A stretch of DNA of 64,000 nucleotides, from NCBI RefSeq assembly GCF_000407505.1, contig NZ_ASWE01000001.1, positions 617,324-681,323 of the forward strand. The letters are read 5' to 3'. The DNA is from Enterococcus phoeniculicola ATCC BAA-412. GTDB lineage: Bacteria; Bacillota; Bacilli; Lactobacillales; Enterococcaceae. Below the pieces are notes generated by a model that was given only the letters and a program-made list of their open reading frames with translations, had not been told where the DNA came from and searched no databases. Both the position numbers and the translations under genes were made by a program. Within the stretch, counting starts at the first letter, position 1; the number at the start of each line of letters is the position of its first letter. Positions 47,187-55,229 of this stretch are shown in pieces.

Positions 47187-48566
47187 ATGAAGTACACATT
47201 TCCAAAAGATTTTTTCTGGGGGGCAGCCACTAGCGCAACGCAATCAGAAGGAAGAGAGCTAAATGATCAGAAAGGAGAAAATATTTGGGACTATTCATCA
47301 GTAAAATATAACCATCGTTTCTATGAAGGAGTCACAACCGAACACACTTCTAATTTTTACAAAGAGTATAAGCAAGATATTCAGCGCATGGAAAATCTTT
47401 CATTTAATTCTTTTCGGACGTCTATTTCTTGGTCGAGACTGATTCCTGATGGCGTAGGTGAAATAAATCAAGAAGCAGTGAAATTTTATCGACAAATGTT
47501 GCAGGAGATGAAGCAAAAAGGAATTCAACCATTTATTAACTTGTATCATTTTGATATGCCAATGGCCCTGCAGGAGCAAGGCGGTTTTGAAAATCGTGAA
47601 GTCATTGAGGCTTACAGACGTTATGCTGAATGTTGCTTTGAGTTATTTGATGATTTGGTTGCCTGCTGGTTCACCTTCAATGAACCTATGATTCCCGCAG
47701 AAGCAGGCTATTTACATGACCGGCACTACCCATATGTCGTTGATTTCAAGCGAGCAGCTACAGTATTGCACCATATTATCTTAGCTCACTGTGAAGCAGT
47801 AAACGTATATAAAAAAAATTACAAAGGAAAAATTGGGATTATTATGGATATTATCCCTGTCTATCCAAGAAGTCAAAATCCGGCAGACTTGAAAGCCGCC
47901 GAAATGGCTGATTTATTTTATACACGAAGTCTAAATGAAGCTATCTTAAAAGGGAAATATCCTAGTGAGCTGCGAAATGTTCTTGAAAGATATAATCAAA
48001 TGCCTGAAGTCACACCAGAAGATTTGGATTTAATTGAACAAACAAAGATTGATTTGCTGGGGGTGAACTATTACAGACCAAGAAGGGTAAAGGCAAAGGA
48101 GTACCTTGTGGATGTTACAGGAATTTTTTCACCTGAGTGGTTCTTTGATGACTATGTCATGCCGGGACGCAGAATGAACACATCAAGAGGAATCGAAATA
48201 TACCCCGAGGCGATGTATGATATTGCTAAAAAAATTCAGAACGACTACGGGAATATTGATTGGTTTGTTTCTGAAAATGGAATTGGAATACAAGGAGAAG
48301 AAGCCTTTATAAAAGAAGGAATGGTACAGGACGAGTACCGTATTGCTTTTGTTAAGGAACATCTTCAATGGCTGCATAAAGCAATGGAAGAAGGCAGTAA
48401 CTGTCTAGGATATCATATGTGGACATTTGTGGATTGCTGGTCATGGATAAATGCCTATAAAAATCGTTATGGATTTTATCGAATGGACTTAAAGACGGGA
48501 GAAAAGACCGTAAAAAAATCAGGGTTATGGTTTAAGACAGTCATTGAAAATAAAGGGTTTGATTAG
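47187..48566 (+). CDS. GH1 6-phospho-beta-glucosidase
   Basis: 459 residues from the ATG at 47187 with GAGGAGG upstream; the in-frame start at 47124 lacks a site. GH1 motifs: FPKDFFWGAATSATQSEG, acid/base E166 in TFNEPM, nucleophile E363 in VSENGIG. SWINAYKNRYG carries the Ser, Lys and Tyr that bind the substrate phosphate. A PTS EIIC gene follows directly and an RpiR-type gene is divergent, so the substrate is probably a phosphorylated beta-glucoside such as cellobiose-6-phosphate. Confidence 0.92.
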   Translation: MKYTFPKDFFWGAATSATQSEGRELNDQKGENIWDYSSVKYNHRFYEGVTTEHTSNFYKEYKQDIQRMENLSFNSFRTSISWSRLIPDGVGEINQEAVKFYRQMLQEMKQKGIQPFINLYHFDMPMALQEQGGFENREVIEAYRRYAECCFELFDDLVACWFTFNEPMIPAEAGYLHDRHYPYVVDFKRAATVLHHIILAHCEAVNVYKKNYKGKIGIIMDIIPVYPRSQNPADLKAAEMADLFYTRSLNEAILKGKYPSELRNVLERYNQMPEVTPEDLDLIEQTKIDLLGVNYYRPRRVKAKEYLVDVTGIFSPEWFFDDYVMPGRRMNTSRGIEIYPEAMYDIAKKIQNDYGNIDWFVSENGIGIQGEEAFIKEGMVQDEYRIAFVKEHLQWLHKAMEEGSNCLGYHMWTFVDCWSWINAYKNRYGFYRMDLKTGEKTVKKSGLWFKTVIENKGFD

Positions 48567-48592
48567 AAATTAATGATTAGGGAGTGGAAGAA

Positions 48593-49894
48593 ATGAACGT
48601 TTTAGATTCAATTGCTATAAAGCTCTTGCCTATCGCCAACAAAATTGGCCAACAACGACATTTACAGGCGGTTAGAAATGGATTAATCTCTATTCTGCCG
48701 TTAACCATTGTGGGGTCTTTCTTTACTATTTTATTAAATTTACCTATTACTGGATATGCTGATTTTATTGCGCCGTATGTTACTGCATTAGATGTTCCAT
48801 TTCGTTTTACAGTTGGCTTAATGTCTTTGTATGCCGCATTCACGATTGGTTCGTATTTGGGTTCAAGTTATAAGCTGGACAAGACAACAAGCGGATTTTT
48901 ATCTATGCTTGCAACTTTACTAATGGTTATGCCAGTCAACTTAGTAGAAGGAGTCGATGCCGCAGGAAATGCAATTGCTGGCGGTCGGTATATTCCAATT
49001 ACGCCATTAGGTTCCCAAGGATTGTTTGCTGCAATAATTGCTGCATTATTATCTGTAGAAATTTATCGTTTTACAAAAGAGAAAAAATTAGAAATAAAAA
49101 TGCCCGAAGGTGTTCCTCCCGTAGTTGGAGAATCTTTTGCAGCTTTGCTACCAACCTTGTTCGTTGTCCTTTTATTCTGGATTCCCCGACATTTTTTTCA
49201 GTTCAATTTAAATGATGTATTAGTGTTTGCAATTTCCCCACTAAAAACATTTTTGACGGGAAATAATTTATTTGGCGGAATAATTACCCAATTCTTTATT
49301 TGTGTTTTCTGGGCGTTGGGTATTCATGGACATGCGGTGCTAGGTCCAATTATACGACCGTTTTGGGATCAAGCAATTTTAGAAAATGCGGAGCTTTTTC
49401 AAAATGGAATGAGTGCATTTGATTTACCCAATATTTTTACCGAACAATTCTACCAATGGTATGCGCAAATGGGCGGGACCGGTGCAACGCTAGCTTTGGT
49501 TGTCCTGTTTATGTTTTCTAAGTCAAAGTATCTGAAACAATTAGGAAAGCTGTCTATTCTTCCTGGAATCTTCAATATTAATGAACCTGTAATTTTCGGA
49601 ACACCGATTGTTATGAATCCATTATTAGCTATTCCATTCATTCTGGTTCCAATTGTAAATACGATACTAGTTTACATTGTAACTGCTTTAAATTTGATGC
49701 CTAAAATGATGGTTAAACCGCCATTCTCTATCCCAGCTCCTTTTGGTGCGCTAATTACTTCTAACTGGAATATTGTTGCTTTAATTATGGTTTTCGTCTG
49801 CTTCTTTGTTTCGTTAGCAATCTATTATCCTTTCTTCAAAATGTTTGAAAAAATTCAAGTAGAGCAAGAAAAAGGAGAATTGGTAACAGAATGA
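48593..49894 (+). CDS. PTS EIIC, lactose/cellobiose family
   Basis: 433 residues from the ATG at 48593; a GTG at 48584 abuts the GGAG site. It is a multi-pass membrane permease of the CelB/LicC type, with the substrate-site segment NINEPVIFGTPIVMNP near residue 325 and WALGIHGHAVLGPI near residue 244. No EIIA or EIIB domain is fused or encoded nearby, so it must share soluble components from another locus. It follows the 6-phospho-beta-glucosidase gene after 26 bp and probably imports cellobiose or an aryl-beta-glucoside. Confidence 0.92.
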   Translation: MNVLDSIAIKLLPIANKIGQQRHLQAVRNGLISILPLTIVGSFFTILLNLPITGYADFIAPYVTALDVPFRFTVGLMSLYAAFTIGSYLGSSYKLDKTTSGFLSMLATLLMVMPVNLVEGVDAAGNAIAGGRYIPITPLGSQGLFAAIIAALLSVEIYRFTKEKKLEIKMPEGVPPVVGESFAALLPTLFVVLLFWIPRHFFQFNLNDVLVFAISPLKTFLTGNNLFGGIITQFFICVFWALGIHGHAVLGPIIRPFWDQAILENAELFQNGMSAFDLPNIFTEQFYQWYAQMGGTGATLALVVLFMFSKSKYLKQLGKLSILPGIFNINEPVIFGTPIVMNPLLAIPFILVPIVNTILVYIVTALNLMPKMMVKPPFSIPAPFGALITSNWNIVALIMVFVCFFVSLAIYYPFFKMFEKIQVEQEKGELVTE

Positions 49895-49923
49895 CTTTAC
49901 TATAAGAAGGGTGGAAAATAGGA

Positions 49924-50160
49924 TTGATTCTCTTTGTTAGCTTCATTCTGATTGTTTGTGTACAGAGGTATTTTAAAGATTCTGTTCAACTAAAGAACTG
50001 GAAATTTCGCTGGGTATTAATTACTTGTCTAATAGGCATTCTATTTTCAGTTCCTGTTAGTTTATTTTTGAAATCCGATTACCCAACCATCGTGATGACC
50101 GTAGTTATGGGTACAACACTCCAAATAAAATATATGTCTCAATTTAAAAGAAATAGGTAG
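49924..50160 (+). CDS. Small membrane protein of unknown function
   Basis: 78 residues from a TTG at 49924, with AAGGGTGG about 10 bp upstream. It has two to three hydrophobic stretches (residues 2-13, 29-48, 54-66) joined by basic loops. I do not recognise a family. It lies 29 bp after the EIIC gene and before the terminator, so it is likely co-transcribed with it. The TTG start lowers certainty. Confidence 0.55.
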   Translation: MILFVSFILIVCVQRYFKDSVQLKNWKFRWVLITCLIGILFSVPVSLFLKSDYPTIVMTVVMGTTLQIKYMSQFKRNR

Positions 50161-50225
50161 TTACTGATAACAAGGACGCTTTTAGAAAAAATTCGTAAAA
50201 AGTTGCCTATGTTCATGATACAACT

Positions 50226-50270
50226 AAAAAAGGACAGGAAATTGCTTGTGCAATTACTCTGTCCTTTTTT
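50226..50270. terminator. Bidirectional terminator between the PTS operon and the pyrophosphatase-like gene
   Basis: AAAAAAGGACAG (50226-50237) pairs perfectly with CTGTCCTTTTTT (50259-50270). Inner AATTGC/GCAATT pairing extends the stem. Confidence 0.88.
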
Positions 50271-50278
50271 GTTGAGCA

Positions 50279-50605
50279 TTAATAAGGGAGCAATTCAATC
50301 GTTGAATCAAAATATTGTTCAATAAATTTCACTTGCACCCAAATTTCTTCTTTTGTAACTCTTTGCCCACTGGCTGCTGCCACCCATTTATCCTCTACAT
50401 CGTCTTTTCGATGAATAATTGCAACGATTTCACCAGTAAAGGTTTTTAATGGTTTGTCGATATCTAATATATAAACGTCCTGTTCTTCATTATCTCCAGC
50501 AAATAATCCTGCAACGTAACCATAATTGATTGGATAACGATTGCCATATGCATCTTGATAGCCGACAGGGCGGTCCATTGTGACGGTTATCGTAAAACGC
50601 TTCAT
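50279..50605 (-). CDS. Short type I inorganic pyrophosphatase-like protein
   Basis: 108 residues from the ATG at 50605, which has a GGAGG site. It carries YPINYGYVAGLFAGDNEEQDVYIL at about residues 24-47, which recalls the type I (soluble PPA) motif around YPxNYGY and the acidic loop. That loop has changed from the usual DGDPLDV, so some metal-binding Asp residues are lost. The protein is also much shorter than PPA (about 170-180). It may have a different phosphatase or binding role. It lies 79 bp after fbp on the same strand. Confidence 0.7.
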   Translation of the reverse strand: MKRFTITVTMDRPVGYQDAYGNRYPINYGYVAGLFAGDNEEQDVYILDIDKPLKTFTGEIVAIIHRKDDVEDKWVAAASGQRVTKEEIWVQVKFIEQYFDSTIELLPY

Positions 50606-50662
50606 CTGTGTCCTCCATTCATCGAGTTTCGTTCGTCTTCTTTCATTAGTAAAAGGAACCGG

Positions 50663-50683
50663 CACTGGCGGTTTTTGCCGGTG
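50663..50683 (-). terminator. Hairpin after fbp
   Basis: CACTGGC (50663-50669) pairs with GCCGGTG (50677-50683) with one G-T pair. On the minus strand a moderate T-rich tail follows. Weak terminator or attenuator. Confidence 0.4.
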
Positions 50684-50684
50684 A

Positions 50685-52619
50685 CTATCTGTTCTTTTTT
50701 TTGAGATAGTTTAACAATTCAATCAATACCTGACACTGTTCCCGAATACTAGCACCGATAGTTGTTTCTTTGATTAGCGTTCGTTTTACTTTTTCATCAA
50801 TCACCTTTTTTAAATACGTTCGGTCGCGTTTTTCTTCTAAAAGCTTTGGAATAGAATGAAAGGGTTGATGAGTGACAATTTGAAACCCGAAAGAATTATT
50901 CAACAAAGAGTAGCCTGCAATTCCTGTTGTATTTTGATACGCTTTAGAAAGTCCGCCATCTATAACAAATAATTTGCCAGAGGCTTTAATTGGCGATTCA
51001 CCTTTTGCAACTTTTACGGGCGTGTGCCCATTGATAATTTTTGATTGTTCATTTTCCAGCCCAAAATGGGTTAAAATCATCCGACAGGTTTTTTCAGTAT
51101 TTCTCAACTGATAGTAAGAATTGTTGTATTCTTTGTGAGTTGTTTTATCTTCAATAAAATAGCGCTCAAATGTGGTCATTGCACTGCGTCCAAATAAAGG
51201 AGAAGCTTTTCCAATCCAGCTATACCAGATTAAATCTGTTGCCAAGTCATCATGGATAGAAGGGTTCAAGCTACTTTCTCGAAGCTTTTTTTCAAACTGT
51301 TCGAGTAAAGATTTTCCAAAATAAAAAATACCCTCAATTTCCATTTCTAAAAATCGTCCATCTTCATTGAGCGGCATACAGCCATGATACAAAAGATGAT
51401 TATTGTAGACCAGATACATGCTTCCTTTGGCTAAAAGGAATTTCATGTGTCTTTGCAGCTTCTCTGAGTGTTGAAAGGAGTGCATCAAACTGTCGACTAC
51501 ATAATTTTCTTCATCAGAAAGCTGATAAGGATTCTCTGTATCCACTGTCTGAAAGCAAGAATGAATCAACGGGTAGATGCGTCCATTGAGTTGTATTTGG
51601 TTTGTATCAAAATGAATCTTATCTAAAAGCAAGCGATCGTCCATCTGAAATTCAGGGCGACGTTTCATGATTTGTCCTTCTAGCTTAAATTGAATCATCG
51701 TTAGCGCTTGATGAACTTTTTCCAGACGTTCATCGCTTTCAGGCTGAAAATTCTCGGCATTTTTTCGGGCTTTTGGTGCAAAGCCCGAATTTTCTTGGTA
51801 AGTGTCTTCTGCAAATAAAAAGAGAGGACGTAGATTTAAAGAATAGGCACTCTCTAATTCATATAAATAATTGTAACGTGCAGCAATACGTAAGAGGGTC
51901 ATTAGACAGGCTTTTGAACCAGCGTATGCACCAAGCCACAAGATATCGTGATTTCCCCATTGAATGTCTAGTGAATGATAAGACATTAATCGGTCCATAA
52001 TCTTATCCGCATTGGGTCCACGGTCAAAGATATCACCAACAACATGAAGATGGTCGACAACAAGCTGTTGAATACTTGTAGAAACGTCAATGATAAAAGA
52101 AGGCGCTTCACCCAAATCAATGAGACGAGAAAGAATTTCCTGATAATAAATTTCTTTTTCGTTTAGAGAAATATCGGTATAAAGCAATTCTTCCACAATA
52201 TAAGTATAGTTCTTAGGTAAGGCCTTTCGAACTTTAGATCGAGTATATTTTGAGGCCGCATGTGTGAGTAGCTGAATTAACTGGAGAATGGTTTTCTCAT
52301 ACCATGCATGATTTTTTTCTGGATAAAAAGAGGAATCTTTAAGGATTTCTTTTGGATATGCGACTAATAACGAAAATTTATCTTTTTCCAATTCTGACAT
52401 TGATTCCCCAAAACATTCACTAATTTTCCCACGCAGATTTCCAGCACCTGTACGTAAAATATGATCAAATGCGGGATATTCTCCATGAATATCGCTTAGG
52501 TACAACTCAGTTCCTTTCGGTAGGTTCAAGATGGCTTCCAGATTGATTAACTCAGTAATGATTTCGCCACTATTCCCAAATTCTTTTGCTAATAAGTCGA
52601 AATATTTTTTCTGGTTCAT
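50685..52619 (-). CDS. fbp: Fructose-1,6-bisphosphatase, class III
   Basis: 644 residues from the ATG at 52619 with AGGAGAG upstream; the frame is open 42 bp further but without a site. It is a calcineurin-like phosphatase of the Firmicutes class III type: LYLSDIHGEYPAFDH near residue 41, GDIFDRGPNADKIMD near residue 193, WGNHDILWLGA near residue 217 and INGHTPVKVAKGESP near residue 520. It returns fructose-1,6-bisphosphate to fructose-6-phosphate for gluconeogenesis. A palindrome overlaps its likely promoter. Confidence 0.95.
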   Translation of the reverse strand: MNQKKYFDLLAKEFGNSGEIITELINLEAILNLPKGTELYLSDIHGEYPAFDHILRTGAGNLRGKISECFGESMSELEKDKFSLLVAYPKEILKDSSFYPEKNHAWYEKTILQLIQLLTHAASKYTRSKVRKALPKNYTYIVEELLYTDISLNEKEIYYQEILSRLIDLGEAPSFIIDVSTSIQQLVVDHLHVVGDIFDRGPNADKIMDRLMSYHSLDIQWGNHDILWLGAYAGSKACLMTLLRIAARYNYLYELESAYSLNLRPLFLFAEDTYQENSGFAPKARKNAENFQPESDERLEKVHQALTMIQFKLEGQIMKRRPEFQMDDRLLLDKIHFDTNQIQLNGRIYPLIHSCFQTVDTENPYQLSDEENYVVDSLMHSFQHSEKLQRHMKFLLAKGSMYLVYNNHLLYHGCMPLNEDGRFLEMEIEGIFYFGKSLLEQFEKKLRESSLNPSIHDDLATDLIWYSWIGKASPLFGRSAMTTFERYFIEDKTTHKEYNNSYYQLRNTEKTCRMILTHFGLENEQSKIINGHTPVKVAKGESPIKASGKLFVIDGGLSKAYQNTTGIAGYSLLNNSFGFQIVTHQPFHSIPKLLEEKRDRTYLKKVIDEKVKRTLIKETTIGASIREQCQVLIELLNYLKKKNR

Positions 52620-52939
52620 AATTGTCTCTCCTGTTAAATTGGTATAGCTATACAATACCATAAAATTTGGGGTCTATCATCATTATTTTTATTTAGGTAT
52701 AGTTTTCTTATCTTTTTTTTGCATTCAATAACTAGTAAAAATTTTTTCTCTTTTTGATAACGGTTTTTTTAGAATGAGAATCTGACCTTTTGCCTCTATT
52801 TTTTGCTCAGAATCTTCTTATGAAAATTTCTTGGGATTTTCATTGACTTTATTGCTAGGTGAGCGTAGCATACTGTTTTGTTTATCTGTTTTTTTCTCGT
52901 ACAATAGAGTAAACGGAACAGAAGGAAGGGTGTTGAAAA
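52620..52939. other. Divergent promoter region of fbp and kimA
   Basis: For fbp, the minus strand shows an extended -10, TG-N-TATTGT, and the palindrome GTATAGCTATAC at 52642-52653 inside a larger TGGTAT/ATACCA repeat. For kimA, TTGTTT (52878-52883), 16 bp, TACAAT (52900-52905). The rest is AT-rich with no gene and no riboswitch fold I recognise. Confidence 0.55.
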
Positions 52940-54763
52940 GTGGATTATTTAAAAAGATTGTTGGTAGGAAAACCATTGAAGTCTGCTGAGAATGATGAAC
53001 AAAAATTAAGTCGTTTTGCAGCGTTGGCTTTATTATCTTCTGACGCATTATCTTCTATTGCGTATGGTACTGAACAAATTGTTGTAGTATTAGTTGCTTT
53101 ATCAACGGCGGCTATCTGGTATTCATTACCAATTGCTGCTGTAGTAATCGTCTTGCTAGTTTCGTTAACGCTCTCTTATCGTCAGATTATCCACGCATAT
53201 CCCCATGGTGGCGGAGCCTATGTAGTTAGTAGCGAGAATTTGGGGAAAAATGCTGGGCTAATTTCAGGGGGCTCTCTGCTCATTGATTATATGCTGACTG
53301 TTGCCGTATCAGTTTCAGCAGGGGCAGAGGCGATTACATCGGCGATTCCAGCTTTGTATAATCACCAAGTAGGAATTTCTGTATTGATTGTTGTGCTGAT
53401 TATGATGCTGAACTTAAGAGGGTTGAGAGAGTCAGCAGGTTTCCTAGTTTTTCCGGTCTATCTATTTATTGGTATTATAACGATTTTGATTTTTATTGGT
53501 CTGTTTAACATTTTGACCGGAGCCGTTCCGCTAAACGCAACAGCTGTTCCAGGTACAGTGGTTCCGGGGATTTCACTAGCACTAATTTTACGAGCATTTT
53601 CATCGGGCTCCTCTTCATTAACTGGGGTGGAAGCAATCAGTAATGCTGTGCCGTTTTTTAAAAAACCACGAGCAAAGAATGCGGCAGGAACACTAGCAAT
53701 GATGGCGTCTATTTTAGGGTTCTTCTTTGTAGGAATTACATTTATTAATTACTGGTACGGAATTGTTCCTGAAACTGAAGTGACTGTATTAGCGCAAATC
53801 GGAAAAGCAGTCTTCGGCTCCGGATTTATGTATTATGTGCTACAGTTTTCAACAGCTTTAATTTTAGCTGTCGCAGCAAATACAGGATTTTCAGCTTTCC
53901 CAGTATTAGCCTACAATCTGTCAAAAGATAAATTCATGCCTCACATGTACCAAGACCGTGGCGACCGTTTAGGCTATTCAAACGGAATTATTACATTAGC
54001 GGCGGGTTCCATTGTTTTACTCTTTATTTTTAATGGTTCAACAGAGCGTTTAATTCCTCTGTATTCCATTGGTGTATTTATTCCTTTTGCTTTGTCACAA
54101 ACAGGCATGGTTATTCACTGGAGACGTGCAGGCGAAAAATGGCTGCGTAAATCAATCGCAAATATAGTAGGTGCGACAATCTCCTTTAGTATCATACTAA
54201 TCTTGTTTATTTTTCGATTAAATGATATTTGGCCGTTCTTTATTATCATGCCGATTCTTTTATACACATTTTATAAAATTCACGACCACTACAAAAAAGT
54301 GGCGGAGCAGCTTCGTCTGGAAGAAAAGGCATCTGCTCATGAATTTGAAGGAAATACCGTCCTTGTTTTAGTCGGAAATGTTACTAGAGCAAATGTCGGA
54401 GCACTTAATTATGCACGATCTATTGGAGATTATGTGGTGGCGATGCATGTATCCTTGGATGAAGATGTGAAAAAGGAAAAAGAAATTGAAGCAGAATTCC
54501 GGGAAAACTTTCCAGATGTTCGTTTTTCAGTCGTTCATTCTTCGTATCGTTCCATTGAAACACCAATTATTCGATATGTAGATTTAGTCAGTAAGAATGC
54601 AATCAAGCACAATTATACGACGACAGTATTAATTCCGCAGTTTGTTCCGAACCATCGTTGGCAAAATATATTGCATAATCAAACGAGTCTTCGGTTACGA
54701 TTACGACTTTCTTGGAGAGAAAACATAGTCGTGGGAACGTATAGTTATCACTTGAAAAAATAG
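52940..54763 (+). CDS. kimA: High-affinity potassium importer of APC superfamily, KimA (YdaO) type
   Basis: 607 residues from a GTG with GGAAGGG upstream. The opening LLVGKPLKSAENDEQKLSRFAAL is followed by LSSDALSSIAYGTEQI, nearly the KimA signature. About twelve membrane helices run to residue 430, and a soluble C-terminal domain (VLVLVGNVTRANVGALNYA) resembles universal stress/nucleotide-binding folds. KimA imports K+ with H+ and is inhibited by cyclic di-AMP in Bacillus. No ydaO-type riboswitch fits the short leader, so control may act only on the protein. A plain amino acid permease is the alternative. Confidence 0.85.
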   Translation: MDYLKRLLVGKPLKSAENDEQKLSRFAALALLSSDALSSIAYGTEQIVVVLVALSTAAIWYSLPIAAVVIVLLVSLTLSYRQIIHAYPHGGGAYVVSSENLGKNAGLISGGSLLIDYMLTVAVSVSAGAEAITSAIPALYNHQVGISVLIVVLIMMLNLRGLRESAGFLVFPVYLFIGIITILIFIGLFNILTGAVPLNATAVPGTVVPGISLALILRAFSSGSSSLTGVEAISNAVPFFKKPRAKNAAGTLAMMASILGFFFVGITFINYWYGIVPETEVTVLAQIGKAVFGSGFMYYVLQFSTALILAVAANTGFSAFPVLAYNLSKDKFMPHMYQDRGDRLGYSNGIITLAAGSIVLLFIFNGSTERLIPLYSIGVFIPFALSQTGMVIHWRRAGEKWLRKSIANIVGATISFSIILILFIFRLNDIWPFFIIMPILLYTFYKIHDHYKKVAEQLRLEEKASAHEFEGNTVLVLVGNVTRANVGALNYARSIGDYVVAMHVSLDEDVKKEKEIEAEFRENFPDVRFSVVHSSYRSIETPIIRYVDLVSKNAIKHNYTTTVLIPQFVPNHRWQNILHNQTSLRLRLRLSWRENIVVGTYSYHLKK

Positions 54764-54973
54764 GGATATATCTAGTAGAGGCATAGGGAGGTATTTCTAT
54801 ACAAAAGTGTAAGGTATTGTTTAGAAACACTGACGTAAGCAAAGCCGCAAGTTTGTTTCACTTAGAGACAAAGTTAACTAGAAATCCAATAGGGACTGCG
54901 TATCATCGTAAATTTTTATGATGGGCAGCTGTAAAATGACGTTGCTTCTGTTTCCAATCTTTCTTAATATTCT

Positions 54974-55018
54974 AAGAGCGTTGACTATAACTATTTGAGT
55001 TATGTCCAGCGCTCTTTT
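54974..55018 (+). terminator. Terminator upstream of the mannoside locus
   Basis: AAGAGCG (54974-54980) pairs with CGCTCTT (55010-55016), and inner CTATAACT/AGTTATG arms extend the stem. TT and a T-rich tail follow. It probably ends kimA transcription. Confidence 0.65.
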
Positions 55019-55051
55019 CGCTTTTTAGTAAGAAAAAATGAACGAATCACT

Positions 55052-55082
55052 ATAATTTGTACTTATCTACATAATTTGTACT
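55052..55082 (+). promoter_or_regulatory. 12-bp direct repeat, candidate AraC-type activator site
   Basis: ATAATTTGTACT occurs at 55052-55063 and again exactly at 55071-55082, a 19-bp period. The pair lies about 40-70 bp upstream of the -35 box at 55121, a usual place for AraC-family activators. The membrane AraC-type regulator of this locus is the natural candidate. Confidence 0.6.
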
Positions 55083-55120
55083 AAAGGATAAAAAATGAGG
55101 AATATTGATTATTTTATGGA

Positions 55121-55162
55121 TTGCAAAGAAACGATATTCATCTTAATATAAAAGCGCTTACA
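55121..55162 (+). promoter_or_regulatory. Promoter and cre site of the mannoside operon
   Basis: TTGCAA at 55121-55126, 17-bp spacer, TAATAT at 55144-55149. A cre-like site at 55148-55162 (ATAAAAGCGCTTACA, 14 of 15 pattern positions) overlaps the -10 and the transcription start. Confidence 0.7.
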
Positions 55163-55229
55163 GGAATGAAAGTGGCCGCTTGCTTACTGTAATTAACAAC
55201 AAATTTTGTCGTTAGGAGGAGGATAATAA

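Larger units (their letters stand above)
54764..55120. other. Intergenic region between kimA and the mannoside locus
   Basis: No gene is seen. It holds a copy of a short repeat also found near 7821 (ACTGNGTATCATCG at 54895-54908), a terminator at 54974-55018, and a pair of direct repeats at 55052-55082. Confidence 0.45.

Noticed and set aside
52720-52939. Possible ydaO-type cyclic di-AMP riboswitch before kimA
   Set aside because: The promoter at 52878-52905 leaves a leader of under 30 nt, and no riboswitch motifs were seen upstream.
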